Origin: a bacterium
GTDB lineage: Bacteria; Patescibacteriota; Minisyncoccia; UBA6257; GWB1-50-10
Reading direction: 5' to 3'
Assembly (NCBI GenBank): GCA_030647415.1
Contig: JAUSKB010000012.1
Span: 1-43,232, forward strand
DNA length: 43,232 nt
Of this stretch, positions 24,369 to 32,332 are shown piece after piece. The first letter of the stretch is position 1; each line of letters begins with the position of its first letter. The position numbers and the translations under genes are program-made. A model generated the notes under the pieces. The model was not told the DNA's origin. It searched no databases and saw nothing but the letters and a program-made list of their open reading frames with translations.

Positions 24369-25049
24369 ATGCAAGGCGTCATACTCGCCGCCGGCCGCGG
24401 GACCCGTATGGGTCCGTTGACCGACACCACTCCCAAACCGCTCCTCACGGTCCGCGGCAAGCCGCTCCTGTACCACCTCGTCGCCTCGCTTCCCCGGAAA
24501 ATCGATGAGCTTATTATCGTGACCGGATACCTCGGCGACCAAATCCGGGAGTACTGCGGCCCCCGGTTCCACGGCCGGCCGATTACCTACGTGACGCAAA
24601 AGGAGCATTTGGGCACCTACCACGCGCTCGAGCTCGCGCGCGCGCATATCGGACACGCGCCGTTCGCGCTCTTTTTCGGCGACGACATATTCGACCTCGC
24701 GACGATTCGAAAACTCATCGAGTACCCGCTCGGAGTCGTCACCGCTCGCGCGGCGCACCCGGAGAAATTCGGTGTCGTGCACCTCGCGCCGGGAGGGTAT
24801 GTTGCCTCCATCGAGGAGAAGCCGGAGCACCCCACCTCGAACCTCGTCCTCACGAGCGCCTACGTGCTCACCCGTGACATCTTTCACTTTCCGCCAGAGC
24901 GGAACCCCGTAAACGGCGAGTACTACCTCTCCACGGCGCTCTCGAAGATGGCCGAGAAACATCCGGTAAAGGCGGTGGAGGCGAACTTTTGGTTCCCTAT
25001 CGGCACCCCGGACGACCTCGCGCACGCAGAACATACCTCTTTTGTATAA
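24369..25049 (+). CDS. Sugar-1-phosphate nucleotidyltransferase
   Basis: This 226-aa NTP-transferase activates a sugar phosphate with an NTP for envelope polysaccharide synthesis. The signature GVILAAGRGTRMGPLTDTTPKPLL is at the N-terminus, FFGDDIFD provides the metal-binding Asp pair, and EEKPEHPTSNL and NGEYYLSTAL fit the sugar-binding region. Length matches the minimal RmlA/GalU-type catalytic domain without a left-handed helix. Specificity (dTDP, UDP or GDP) is not readable. The longer ORF starting at 24261 runs through tRNA-Asp and is rejected. Confidence 0.93.
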   Translation: MQGVILAAGRGTRMGPLTDTTPKPLLTVRGKPLLYHLVASLPRKIDELIIVTGYLGDQIREYCGPRFHGRPITYVTQKEHLGTYHALELARAHIGHAPFALFFGDDIFDLATIRKLIEYPLGVVTARAAHPEKFGVVHLAPGGYVASIEEKPEHPTSNLVLTSAYVLTRDIFHFPPERNPVNGEYYLSTALSKMAEKHPVKAVEANFWFPIGTPDDLAHAEHTSFV

Positions 25050-25207
25050 GATAAAGGACAAAAGATTATCCTTTAAAAAGGAAAGGGAGTTCTTTCGTGG
25101 TTCTGCCCTCCAAGTATTCGGGCAGTGTGGCGGGGCTTCGTTCAAGCGATGTGAGTATTCATGTTTTTTCTATGTTGCCTTCTTGTCGATTTTGGAAAAT
25201 GAAAAAT

Positions 25208-25216
25208 GTGATATAA
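25208..25216 (+). promoter_or_regulatory. Promoter of the NUDIX unit
   Basis: TGATATAAT is an extended -10. A second candidate follows: TTGACA at about 25229, 17-bp spacer, TAGATA. Either gives a structured leader. Confidence 0.55.
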
Positions 25217-25234
25217 TTTAAGGAAAGCGTTGAC

Positions 25235-25300
25235 ACAGGACTGTTGTTATGTTAGATATAGATTGGCGTTACTTCGTGTTGGAGTAACAACGGTCCTTTA
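25235..25300 (+). promoter_or_regulatory. Structured leader of the NUDIX gene with a possible leader peptide
   Basis: GGACTGTTGTTA pairs with TAACAACGGTCC (one G-U), while GTTACT/AGTAAC forms an inner hairpin using part of the same 3' strand, so two structures compete. Within it lies ATGTTAGATATAGATTGGCG.., a 12-codon ORF (MLDIDWRYFVLE). An attenuation-like control is possible. Confidence 0.4.
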
Positions 25301-25323
25301 ACAGCACAAAAGAAAGGCGAGAT

Positions 25324-25785
25324 ATGATTACATTATTACTATCCATCGTGCAGATAGTCAGACGATTCTACTGGTGGCTTGTTCGCCCGACCACGAGAGG
25401 CGTGCGAGCAATCGTAGTGAATCAAGTAGGAGAGGTTCTTCTTGTACGGCATACGTACCAAGAGGGATGGTTTCTGCCTGGCGGAAAAAATCGCAAACAC
25501 GAAAATGATGAGGATGCCTTATGTCGTGAATTACGCGAGGAACTTGGTATAGGCGTTACTTCCACCCCCAAGAAATTGGGTGAATACATAAACACCTACG
25601 AATACAAAAAAGATACCATTGTGGTGTTTGTGGTAGACGCATTTACCCAGAAGAACATCAAACATTTCGAGGTTGAGAAGCACAACTTCTTTAAGCCAGG
25701 GGTGTTACCAGAGAGGACATCCCCGGGCACTCAGAGACGTATCGAAGAGTGGATCGGGAAAAGAACGATTAACAACAAATGGTGA
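25324..25785 (+). CDS. NUDIX hydrolase
   Basis: NUDIX enzymes hydrolyse nucleoside diphosphates linked to another group. The 23-residue box is intact (G-x5-E-x7-RELREELGI within GGKNRKHENDEDALCRELRE). The N-terminus has a hydrophobic/aromatic stretch (LLLSIVQIVRRFYWWLV) that could tether it to the membrane. Ribosome-binding site AAAGG precedes the ATG. It is the main cargo of the inverted-repeat cassette and is cotranscribed with a 30-codon ORF. Substrate unknown. Confidence 0.93.
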   Translation: MITLLLSIVQIVRRFYWWLVRPTTRGVRAIVVNQVGEVLLVRHTYQEGWFLPGGKNRKHENDEDALCRELREELGIGVTSTPKKLGEYINTYEYKKDTIVVFVVDAFTQKNIKHFEVEKHNFFKPGVLPERTSPGTQRRIEEWIGKRTINNKW

Positions 25786-25798
25786 AAGGAGGTCTGAA

Positions 25799-25891
25799 AT
25801 GAAAGAAATCTTTCGGTGGGAAAAGGTACGCCAATCATCTTTATCTCTCCAAACTTGGGATGCTCGCCTTACCCTTTCGCTTGTAACTTAA
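25799..25891 (+). CDS. 30-codon ORF downstream of NUDIX
   Basis: MKEIFRWEKVRQSS.. begins six bases after AAGGAGG, the best ribosome-binding site in the cassette, 13 bases beyond the NUDIX stop, and ends just before a terminator. The peptide is not recognised. Translation is plausible on signal strength alone. Confidence 0.5.
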   Translation: MKEIFRWEKVRQSSLSLQTWDARLTLSLVT

Positions 25892-25900
25892 CTAACCAAC

Positions 25901-25935
25901 GGACCTGGCGCACCTAGATGTGTCGGGTCCTTTTC
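25901..25935 (+). terminator. Terminator of the NUDIX unit
   Basis: GGACCTGGCGCA..TGTGTCGGGTCC hairpin (with G-U pairs) followed by TTTT. Confidence 0.7.
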
Positions 25936-26035
25936 AATAGTACGCGCATCGGTTGAACGAAGCCCCGCCACCTGCCCAGAAACTTCTATGGCAGAACCCC
26001 AAAAGAAAACGCCCCTTCTTTTATCTTTTTCTTTT

Positions 26036-26140
26036 ACCCTGTTAGAAGTTTACACACACTCATAGTGTGCGGATTATGTGTATTTCTTGAAACAGTACTG
26101 TGTTTATGGATACCGTGTGCGCGTAAACTTCTAACAGGGT
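26036..26140. repeat. ACCCTGTTAGA element, copy B
   Basis: Arms ACCCTGTTAGAAGTTTAC and GTAAACTTCTAACAGGGT, 105 bp overall. The right arm supplies the last codons and the TAG stop of gatA (DSPC*). Confidence 0.9.
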
Positions 26141-27603
26141 GAATCCTCATAAAGGGTCCCAAGCCCGAAGAGGTCTTGCTCCCGGAACTTCCGACCGATG
26201 AGCTGGAATCCGACGGGAAGCTCGCCAGAACCAACGGCATATTTTTTGACCGGAACGGTGAGCGACGGCAGACCGGCAAGGTTCACCTGGGTCGTAAAAA
26301 TGTCCGAGAGATACATGGCGAGCGGGTCCGCCGTCTTCTCGCCGAATCGGAATGCCGGCGTAGGGGTCACCGGGGCAAAAATAACGTCCACTCCTCCGCC
26401 GGCGGGGTCGAACGCGCGCGCGAAGTCGTCCGCGATGAGCCGCCGCACCTTCTCGGCCTTCGCGTAGTAGGCGTCGTAGTACCCCGAGGAAAGCACGAAC
26501 GTGCCGAGGAGTATCCGGCGGCGCACTTCGGGGCCGAAGCCAATACCTCGGGTCTTCAGGTATAGGTCATGAAGGTTGTCGGTTGTCGGTTGTCGGTTGT
26601 CGGTTATGCCCCCATACCTGACCCCATCAAACCGTGCGAGGTTTGCGGAAACCTCCGCGGGCATGAGCACGTAATAGACGGCGAGCGCGTGCTGCACGTG
26701 CGGCAGAGAGATCTCCGTGAATCGGACACCGAGCCGCTCAAAGCGTTTCCGAGCGGCGGCGAGCCCCTGGATGACCGCCGGGTCCATGCCGGGAACATTG
26801 AATTCCCGCGGCACACCAACCACGAGACCAACGAGCTCCTCCGGGGTTCGTTCCGAAAGCTCCTCCAATCCGTACTCGACGCTCGTCGCATCCGATGGGT
26901 CCGCACCGCGGATGACCCGGAACACCGCCGCGGCATCCCCAACCGTGCCCGCAATCGGTCCGATTTGGTCGAGCGACGATGCCATCGCAATGAGCCCGAA
27001 GCGAGACACTGCGCCATAGGTCGGCCGAAGGCCGACCACGCCGCAGAACGCCGAGGGCAACGAGATCGAACCGCTGGTATCGGAACCTAAGGCGACCGGC
27101 GCAAAATGCGCTGCGACCGCGGCGGTGGAACCCCCCGAGGACCCGCCCGGAACCCGCGTCGTATCATGCGGGTTCTTCGTCACCCCGAGTGCGGAATGTT
27201 CCGTGGAGGAACCCATGGCGAACTCGTCGAGGTTCGTCTTCCCCAAAATGACGGCGCCGGCATCCTTGAGTTTCTTCACCACCGTCGCGTCATAGCTCCC
27301 CACATAGTGTTCAAGTATGCGCGAACCCGCGGTCACGCGCTCCCCACTCATAACTATGTTGTCCTTCACGGCGACAGGGACCCCCGCGAGCGGTCCAACA
27401 TCGCTGCCCGCACCGATGCGCCGGTCGATACCGTCTGCCTCCGCTCGCGCGGCACCGTCGCGGACCGCAAGGAAGGCGCCAATCTCACCGTCCATGGCAC
27501 GGATGCGCCCGAGAAATGCCTCGGTCACTTCACGTGCGGAAAAAGAGCGTTCGCAGACGCCGCGGGCTATCTCCTCCGCAGTGAGATTTATGAGGTCACG
27601 CAT
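26131..27603 (-). CDS. gatA: Asp-tRNA(Asn)/Glu-tRNA(Gln) amidotransferase subunit A
   Basis: GatA releases ammonia from glutamine for transamidation of mischarged Glu-tRNA(Gln) or Asp-tRNA(Asn). The Ser-cisSer-Lys machinery is visible: Lys in VPVAVKDN, GGSSGGSTAAVAAH, and SDTSGSISLPSAFCG, followed by VGLRPTYGAVSRFGLIAMASSLDQIGP. Length 490 is typical. A heptamer tract adds TDNRQPTTDN near residue 335. The final residues and stop codon lie in repeat element B. It follows gatC on the same strand with a 4-bp gap; gatB is not in this window. Confidence 0.97.
   Translation of the reverse strand: MRDLINLTAEEIARGVCERSFSAREVTEAFLGRIRAMDGEIGAFLAVRDGAARAEADGIDRRIGAGSDVGPLAGVPVAVKDNIVMSGERVTAGSRILEHYVGSYDATVVKKLKDAGAVILGKTNLDEFAMGSSTEHSALGVTKNPHDTTRVPGGSSGGSTAAVAAHFAPVALGSDTSGSISLPSAFCGVVGLRPTYGAVSRFGLIAMASSLDQIGPIAGTVGDAAAVFRVIRGADPSDATSVEYGLEELSERTPEELVGLVVGVPREFNVPGMDPAVIQGLAAARKRFERLGVRFTEISLPHVQHALAVYYVLMPAEVSANLARFDGVRYGGITDNRQPTTDNLHDLYLKTRGIGFGPEVRRRILLGTFVLSSGYYDAYYAKAEKVRRLIADDFARAFDPAGGGVDVIFAPVTPTPAFRFGEKTADPLAMYLSDIFTTQVNLAGLPSLTVPVKKYAVGSGELPVGFQLIGRKFREQDLFGLGTLYEDSPC
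26574..26606 (-). repeat. Heptamer tract (TTGTCGG) inside gatA
   Basis: Four units of TTGTCGG, exact 7-bp period; encodes an inserted TDNRQPTTDN loop. Confidence 0.85.
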
Positions 27604-27607
27604 TGGC

Positions 27608-27910
27608 TTAGTTAGAAAACACCTCAGGCACCTCGCAGTACCCGTCGCGGGACGCTGGAAATGCGGACCGCGCGTCCGCCACCGGCAATGCCGTCTCGCG
27701 CGACTGGTCGTCCCGGGAACTCCGAGAGCCAGCGGAGCGGTTCAGCGACCCTCCGGCGAACGGCTCGACCTCATCGGTCGGCACGGCGGAGAGCTCCGAG
27801 ACGTACTCAAGAATGCGGTCCAGGTCCGCACGGAGCGACTCCGTCTCTACCGGGGTGATATCAATGCGCGCGAGCGCCGCGAGATGTTTGATGTCGTCGG
27901 AGGAGATCAT
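27608..27910 (-). CDS. gatC: Asp-tRNA(Asn)/Glu-tRNA(Gln) amidotransferase subunit C
   Basis: GatC stabilises the GatA-GatB complex. The N-terminal signature IKHLAALARIDITPVETESLRADLDRILEYV and the C-terminal DGYCEVPEV are recognisable. Between them AGGSLNRSAGSRSSRDDQSR replaces the usual short linker and seems to come from a palindromic repeat (CTCCGAGAGCCAGCGGAG region). Overlaps the upstream unknown gene by four bases. Confidence 0.93.
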   Translation of the reverse strand: MISSDDIKHLAALARIDITPVETESLRADLDRILEYVSELSAVPTDEVEPFAGGSLNRSAGSRSSRDDQSRETALPVADARSAFPASRDGYCEVPEVFSN

Positions 27911-28503
27911 GGCCCTAGAAATTCTCTCTTGTCAGTAATGGTATCAGGAAGCCCTGAGGCCTTCTGAACAAGCTGGATGATGAGTGTCTCGTTGGGGACC
28001 CGCAACGCATTGGCAATTTCTTGTGGTGTCCGCCGTTCCACCACATCCTTATATTGCTCGTTGGCTAGTTGCTGCACAAATGAGTGAACGGTCCGTTTTG
28101 CATACCGTAATGCCACCTGTTCAAGCAAAAAATCTCCTTTTTGAGAGTCGGGGACTTTTGCAACCGATTTACCAGCAATACTAAGAGCTGCCTGGAGGTT
28201 CACCATACCACCTCGTAGCCCATGTGACGGAAGCTTAACAAGCAACTCCTCCTCTTGAGAGGGTGGTTTCGGCATAGCGGTTTCCACCATCCTATCAAGC
28301 GCCCAGTTCGCATACCGGAACGCACTTATCTTCGCGGCGGCAATTCCGTCTTCTACGGCGGCGCGACGATTGGGATCCACGACTTCTGCAGCAACAGCGT
28401 CGGCACTCTCAAATATGCGCTCATCAACCGGAATGGGAGTGTCTCCAGCTCTTTCAGCGGGGACAACTTTAGTGACGTCGGGAATAATTGGTTCGTGCTC
28501 CAT
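27907..28503 (-). CDS. Unknown soluble protein, ~198 aa
   Basis: I do not recognise this protein. It is predicted mostly helical after residue 60, with no signal peptide or membrane segment; the N-terminal 50 residues are acidic and proline-containing. It overlaps gatC by four bases and so is probably translated with it. ATG 28503 is preferred over GTG 28509 because TATCAT lies six bases upstream, as in other leaderless genes here. Confidence 0.75.
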   Translation of the reverse strand: MEHEPIIPDVTKVVPAERAGDTPIPVDERIFESADAVAAEVVDPNRRAAVEDGIAAAKISAFRYANWALDRMVETAMPKPPSQEEELLVKLPSHGLRGGMVNLQAALSIAGKSVAKVPDSQKGDFLLEQVALRYAKRTVHSFVQQLANEQYKDVVERRTPQEIANALRVPNETLIIQLVQKASGLPDTITDKREFLGP

Positions 28504-28534
28504 AGCCACATGATAGGGAGCATGCGGACGACCG

Positions 28535-30598
28535 TCAATGAATCAGCTTCCGAAACTCGTTTTCGCTAAGAATTTTGATCTTGAGCTTTTTCGCCTTTTC
28601 GAGCTTCGAGCCAGGGTCCGCGCCGTACACGACGTAGTCGGTCGCCTTCGACACCGACTCCGTCACCGTGCCGCCGTTCGCCCGCGCAAGCACCTTTGCC
28701 TCGTCCCGCGAGAGCGATTCGAGCGTTCCGGTGAAAACAAATGTCTTTCCCGACAGGGTGCCTTTTGAGATTTGAGATTTGAGATTTGAGATTTGCACAC
28801 CGTTCCGCTCCAACTTCTCGAGGAACCTCCGGTTCCGCGCTTCCTTGAACCAGTCAAAAATACTCCCTGCCACCACCGGCCCAATGTCGGGAATTTCTTG
28901 TAGATTTTCGAGCGAGAGCTTTTGGACGACTTTCTGCATTTCAGTCGGTTTGGTAATTGGTGATTGATTATTGGTTATTTCACGTGCTAACGCACGTGAT
29001 GTCGCCTCCCCCACATGGAGGATTCCAAGCGCGAGGAGGAAGCGGTCGAGTGCGACCGACTGACGCGACCGGATGCGCTCGATAATCTTTTTCGCCGACA
29101 CCTCGCCGAACCGCGGGAGGGCGGCGAGGTCCCCTGCTTCGAGCCCGAAGAGATCCGCGGCGTCCGTGATGAGCCCCTCGTCGAGGAGCCGGTCTATAAT
29201 CTTCGGTCCCACGCCGTCCATGCTGAACACTCCCCGCGAGACAAAGTGGGAGAGTTGCTCGCGGTGGCGTGCGCCGCACTGCGGGTTCGAGCATCGGTGA
29301 ATGGCGCCAATCTTCACGACCAGCGAGTCGTCCACCGGGCACCGGGCGGGCATTTGAAACACCCGTGCCCGCGTCGGCCGGAGCTCCGGAAGCACGCGGA
29401 TAATCTGGGGAATGACGTCGCCCGCCCGCGAAATGATGACCGTATCCCCGAGCCGGACGTCGAGGCGGGCGACCTCGTCCGCATTGTGGAGCGAGGCGTG
29501 GGTGATGGTGATGCCGCCAACCTGCGCCGGGTCCATGACCGCGACGGGCGTGAGGGCGCCGGTCCGCCCCACCTGCACCTCGATAGCGCGGACCACGGTC
29601 GTCGCTTCGCGCGCGGGAAACTTGTATGCAATGGCGCCCCGCGGCTTCTTGCCGACCACGCCGGCGCGGTCGGCACACACGGTATCATTCACGATGATGA
29701 CGGTGCCGTCAATCTCATACGGCAGCCGCTCGCGCGCCCTCTCCCATCGCTCGCGGAAGGCGATTACATCATCAAGCGAGGCGACCGCCCGGTTCTCGGG
29801 GTTCACGGTGAACCCCCAGGAGGCAAGGCGGCGGTGCTTCTCCTCATGCGTCGGGATGGCGTCCCCCGCCGACCCCACGATGTCATACAGGAAGGAACGG
29901 AGCGGCCGCGATGCGGCGATTCTTGGGTCGAGTTGGCGGATGGACCCGGCGGCGAGGTTCCGTGGATTGGCGTAGGGTTCACCCCCCCGGGCGACCTGCT
30001 CGCGGTTCACGCGCCGGAGTCCCTCGGTGGTGATGAAAATCTCGCCGCGCACCGTGAGCCGCGGCGGCACGGGCCACCGGCCCAGCGCCTCGATATCGTG
30101 CGGAATCTCCTTAATTGTCCGGATGTTCTCCGTCACATCCTCGCCGGTCCGCCCATCCCCGCGCGTCGACGCTCCGGCGAGCTTTCCATCCTCATAGGTG
30201 AGCTCAATAGCCAGACCGTCAATCTTCAATTCGCAGTAGAACCGCGGTGCAGGAAGACCGGCGAGCTTCGTCCCGGTGAACGCCTCGAACCGCTCCGCCC
30301 ATGCGCGGACCTCTTCGGCCGTGAACGCGTCAGTCAAGGATGGCATCGGGATCTCCCGCGCCACCTTCCGGAACGCCACGAGTGGCTTGCCGCCGACCGT
30401 CTCTGTCGGGGAATCCGACCTCGCATAATCTGGAAATGCCCGCTCGAGTCCCTCGAGCTCGCGCCGCAATGCGTCGAACGCGGCGTCGGATATCTCGGGA
30501 GCGTCGAAGGTGTGGTAGAGCGTCCGGTGGTACTCGAGGAGCTTCCGGAGCCTCCGGAGGCGGTTCACTGCGGCGCGGTTCTGGTTTTGGTGTGACAT
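28535..30598 (-). CDS. ligA: NAD-dependent DNA ligase
   Basis: LigA joins Okazaki fragments using NAD+. Adenylation lysine is in CELKIDGLAIEL; the Ia, nucleotidyltransferase, OB, zinc, HhH and BRCT (GKTFVFTGTLESLSRDEA) regions are all present in 687 aa. In the zinc motif one cysteine is lost: ARCPVDD-x-LV..HRCSNPQCG has Asp where the second Cys is expected. Short insertions come from heptamer tracts (QISNLKSQISK before the BRCT, TNNQSPITKP near 585). Start at 30598 (MSHQNQNR) fits the family; the longer ORF runs into pilX. It directly follows the T4P locus. Confidence 0.95.
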   Translation of the reverse strand: MSHQNQNRAAVNRLRRLRKLLEYHRTLYHTFDAPEISDAAFDALRRELEGLERAFPDYARSDSPTETVGGKPLVAFRKVAREIPMPSLTDAFTAEEVRAWAERFEAFTGTKLAGLPAPRFYCELKIDGLAIELTYEDGKLAGASTRGDGRTGEDVTENIRTIKEIPHDIEALGRWPVPPRLTVRGEIFITTEGLRRVNREQVARGGEPYANPRNLAAGSIRQLDPRIAASRPLRSFLYDIVGSAGDAIPTHEEKHRRLASWGFTVNPENRAVASLDDVIAFRERWERARERLPYEIDGTVIIVNDTVCADRAGVVGKKPRGAIAYKFPAREATTVVRAIEVQVGRTGALTPVAVMDPAQVGGITITHASLHNADEVARLDVRLGDTVIISRAGDVIPQIIRVLPELRPTRARVFQMPARCPVDDSLVVKIGAIHRCSNPQCGARHREQLSHFVSRGVFSMDGVGPKIIDRLLDEGLITDAADLFGLEAGDLAALPRFGEVSAKKIIERIRSRQSVALDRFLLALGILHVGEATSRALAREITNNQSPITKPTEMQKVVQKLSLENLQEIPDIGPVVAGSIFDWFKEARNRRFLEKLERNGVQISNLKSQISKGTLSGKTFVFTGTLESLSRDEAKVLARANGGTVTESVSKATDYVVYGADPGSKLEKAKKLKIKILSENEFRKLIH
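28763..28797 (-). repeat. Heptamer tract (GATTTGA) inside ligA
   Basis: TTTGAGATTTGAGATTTGAG and on, four 7-bp units; encodes QISNLKSQIS between HhH and BRCT domains. A second degenerate tract lies at 28951-28980. Confidence 0.85.
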
Positions 30599-30621
30599 GG
30601 CGCATGCCGCTACGGCCCTGG

Positions 30622-31047
30622 TCAGCAGTTTTGGAAGATAACCTGGAGCGTGCGAATTGTACGCCTGCTCCGGTCGCGCCCCGTCGCCGTTATCGTTCTC
30701 TCCTCGCATGATGTTCCGGCGCGAATGAAGATAGATCCCTCGTAGGTCGCGCCGTTCTCGAGCCGACCGGCGAGGACGCTGAAATCATACGTTGCGCCCG
30801 GCGGCTCCGGGGTCTCTGAGGTACACACCTGCCTGCATTGGTCCGGGTCGCCGGTGAACTCGTGGTACCAGAACCGGAGGGTGCGCTCAAGCCCCGCGTC
30901 GGCGGCGAGGATCGCAATCGTCGACCGCTGGGCATCACCCGACTGTTGGACCTGGTAGAACATGAGAAGGCCTGCGACAGCGGTCACCACCATGAAGATG
31001 CCGCCGATGATGACGGTGATGAGAATCAACGATTGCCCCCGCCGCAT
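30622..31047 (-). CDS. PilX-like minor pilus assembly protein
   Basis: About 141 aa with N-terminal MRRG followed by a hydrophobic helix (QSLILITVIIGGIFMVVTAVAG), as in PilX-like class proteins, then a soluble domain with two or more cysteine pairs. No GFTLIE-type prepilin site is present. An earlier ATG at 31095 would add 16 residues and abut the pilW-like gene. Last gene of the T4P locus, 23 bp before ligA. Confidence 0.75.
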   Translation of the reverse strand: MRRGQSLILITVIIGGIFMVVTAVAGLLMFYQVQQSGDAQRSTIAILAADAGLERTLRFWYHEFTGDPDQCRQVCTSETPEPPGATYDFSVLAGRLENGATYEGSIFIRAGTSCEERTITATGRDRSRRTIRTLQVIFQNC

Positions 31048-31099
31048 CCTAGAGAAGCGGCAGTGAACATCACCAAGATTGGATTGATGGAGCATACGG

Positions 31100-31732
31100 T
31101 TAGTCGTCGAGCTGGCAGTTATCGAGCACCCACTGTCCTGCGGTCGGCACCTCAACAGGGAGTGTCCTCGCAGTCACAGTCGTTTGGAGAACCACCGTGC
31201 GGTCCGCGAGCGCCGGGTCGCGCGGCCGGGCGGTGAGCGCAATGGTAACGCGCCACGGAAAGCACGCGGAGGCGGTCGCGCCAACGGTTTGCGTCACAGC
31301 AAACCGCGCCGCGGTGATATCAACATCCTCACCCGTAAGCCGGTAGGTAACGCTTGAATTCGTGCGGTAGATCCCACCGGTGGTGCCGCCCCCCCCCGGC
31401 CGCCATTCGATGGTCGTCGGCCGGCCGGCGTAGTTCGTGAAAGAGACCGAGTCGCCCGTTTCGTTGCATGGGTTGGGGGGGGTAGAACCGGGACAGAACT
31501 CATACCCCGTCCGCACCTCGCGGATAACCTGCTCGAGTACGGTTGAGGCGCCCTAATTCACTGCCATAAGCGCGGTGAGGTACCGCTGGGACTTCAGTGC
31601 CTGCACGAACACGCCAACCGCGATCGTGGTGAGCATGATGAAGATGGATGCCGCGACGAGCGTCTCGACGAGGGTGAATCCCCGCCGGTGGTGCCGTTGT
31701 AGGTTGTTGGTTGTGGGTTGTGGGTTGTCCAT
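31100..31732 (-). pseudogene. PilW/PulJ-like prepilin interrupted by an amber codon
   Basis: Reading from ATG 31732 gives a prepilin: leader then RRGFTLVETLVAASIFIMLT and more, to codon 59, then TAG (31555-31553), then the same frame continues GASTVLEQVIREVRTGYEFC and runs to 31100. The context AVN-stop-GASTVLEQ reads like an original CAG changed to TAG. The ORF track shows only the second part (31516-31100, GTG start). TAG is the normal stop of other genes here, so natural suppression is not supported. Could be a real knockout, strain variation or an assembly error. A heptamer tract (31699-31729) encodes MDNPQPTTNNLQ before the cleavage site. Confidence 0.8.
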
Positions 31733-31735
31733 ACG

Positions 31736-32332
31736 TTACTTTCCCCGCCAGTGGTACACGACACCCTCGACAATAAGCTCTTGGGAGTTCCCGCGCGTTT
31801 CCCACCGGACAATAGACGAGATGCTTGAGGACACGCTCTCACCAAGCGAGTTGACCGGTGCCCATGTAACCCGAACGATACGCCTAAAAACTGTGGAGAT
31901 GCCGGCATCATACCCATACGCTGGAGTGTCAGCGTCAACACGGAGCGATGGACGCGACGACGGGCTCGGCTCACTAGACCAGTGGGGACTGTCAGGCACG
32001 TCCGACTGCGCCCACGACACTTCGTAGAACCCGTCTGGGAGGTGCGAGGGAATGTCCCGCCAAAGGATATTCTCCCCACTATTGTAGCTGTTTCTCGAAA
32101 CCATCCAGTCAACGTAGCTACGGACGATCTCGACCCCCTCCTCCGCGAGCCGCGCCGCAATGAGCCGGTCCACGGCAACGGTGTTCGCCTGGAACGAGCG
32201 CGCCGTGAGCTGAAGGATGCCGGTGAGACCGACGATCGCGACTGAAACCGCGACGACCGCTTCGAGAATCGTGCTCCCCGCCCGCCCGGCAGAGGGGTCA
32301 CGGGTGACTTTTTGAGAATGGTGGTTCATCAT
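31736..32332 (-). CDS. PilV-like minor prepilin
   Basis: 198 aa. Prepilin cleavage site is RAG|STILEAVVAVSVAIVGLTG (Glu at +5). The leader is 19 residues, longer than the classical type. A soluble C-terminal head follows. Overlaps the FimT/GspH-like gene upstream by four bases and lies three bases before the interrupted pilW-like gene, forming a minor pilin block. Confidence 0.88.
   Translation of the reverse strand: MMNHHSQKVTRDPSAGRAGSTILEAVVAVSVAIVGLTGILQLTARSFQANTVAVDRLIAARLAEEGVEIVRSYVDWMVSRNSYNSGENILWRDIPSHLPDGFYEVSWAQSDVPDSPHWSSEPSPSSRPSLRVDADTPAYGYDAGISTVFRRIVRVTWAPVNSLGESVSSSISSIVRWETRGNSQELIVEGVVYHWRGK

Larger units (their letters stand above)
25081..26022. mobile_element. NUDIX cassette bounded by long inverted repeats
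   Basis: The left arm (25081-25151) and right arm (25947-26022) are inverted copies; the best part is TGGCGGGGCTTCGTTCAA on the left and its exact complement on the right, flanked by GGTTCTGCC and its complement. Total similarity extends over roughly 70 bp with some mismatches. The enclosed DNA is AT-richer than its surroundings and carries the NUDIX gene and a 30-codon ORF. No transposase is inside. Confidence 0.65.
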
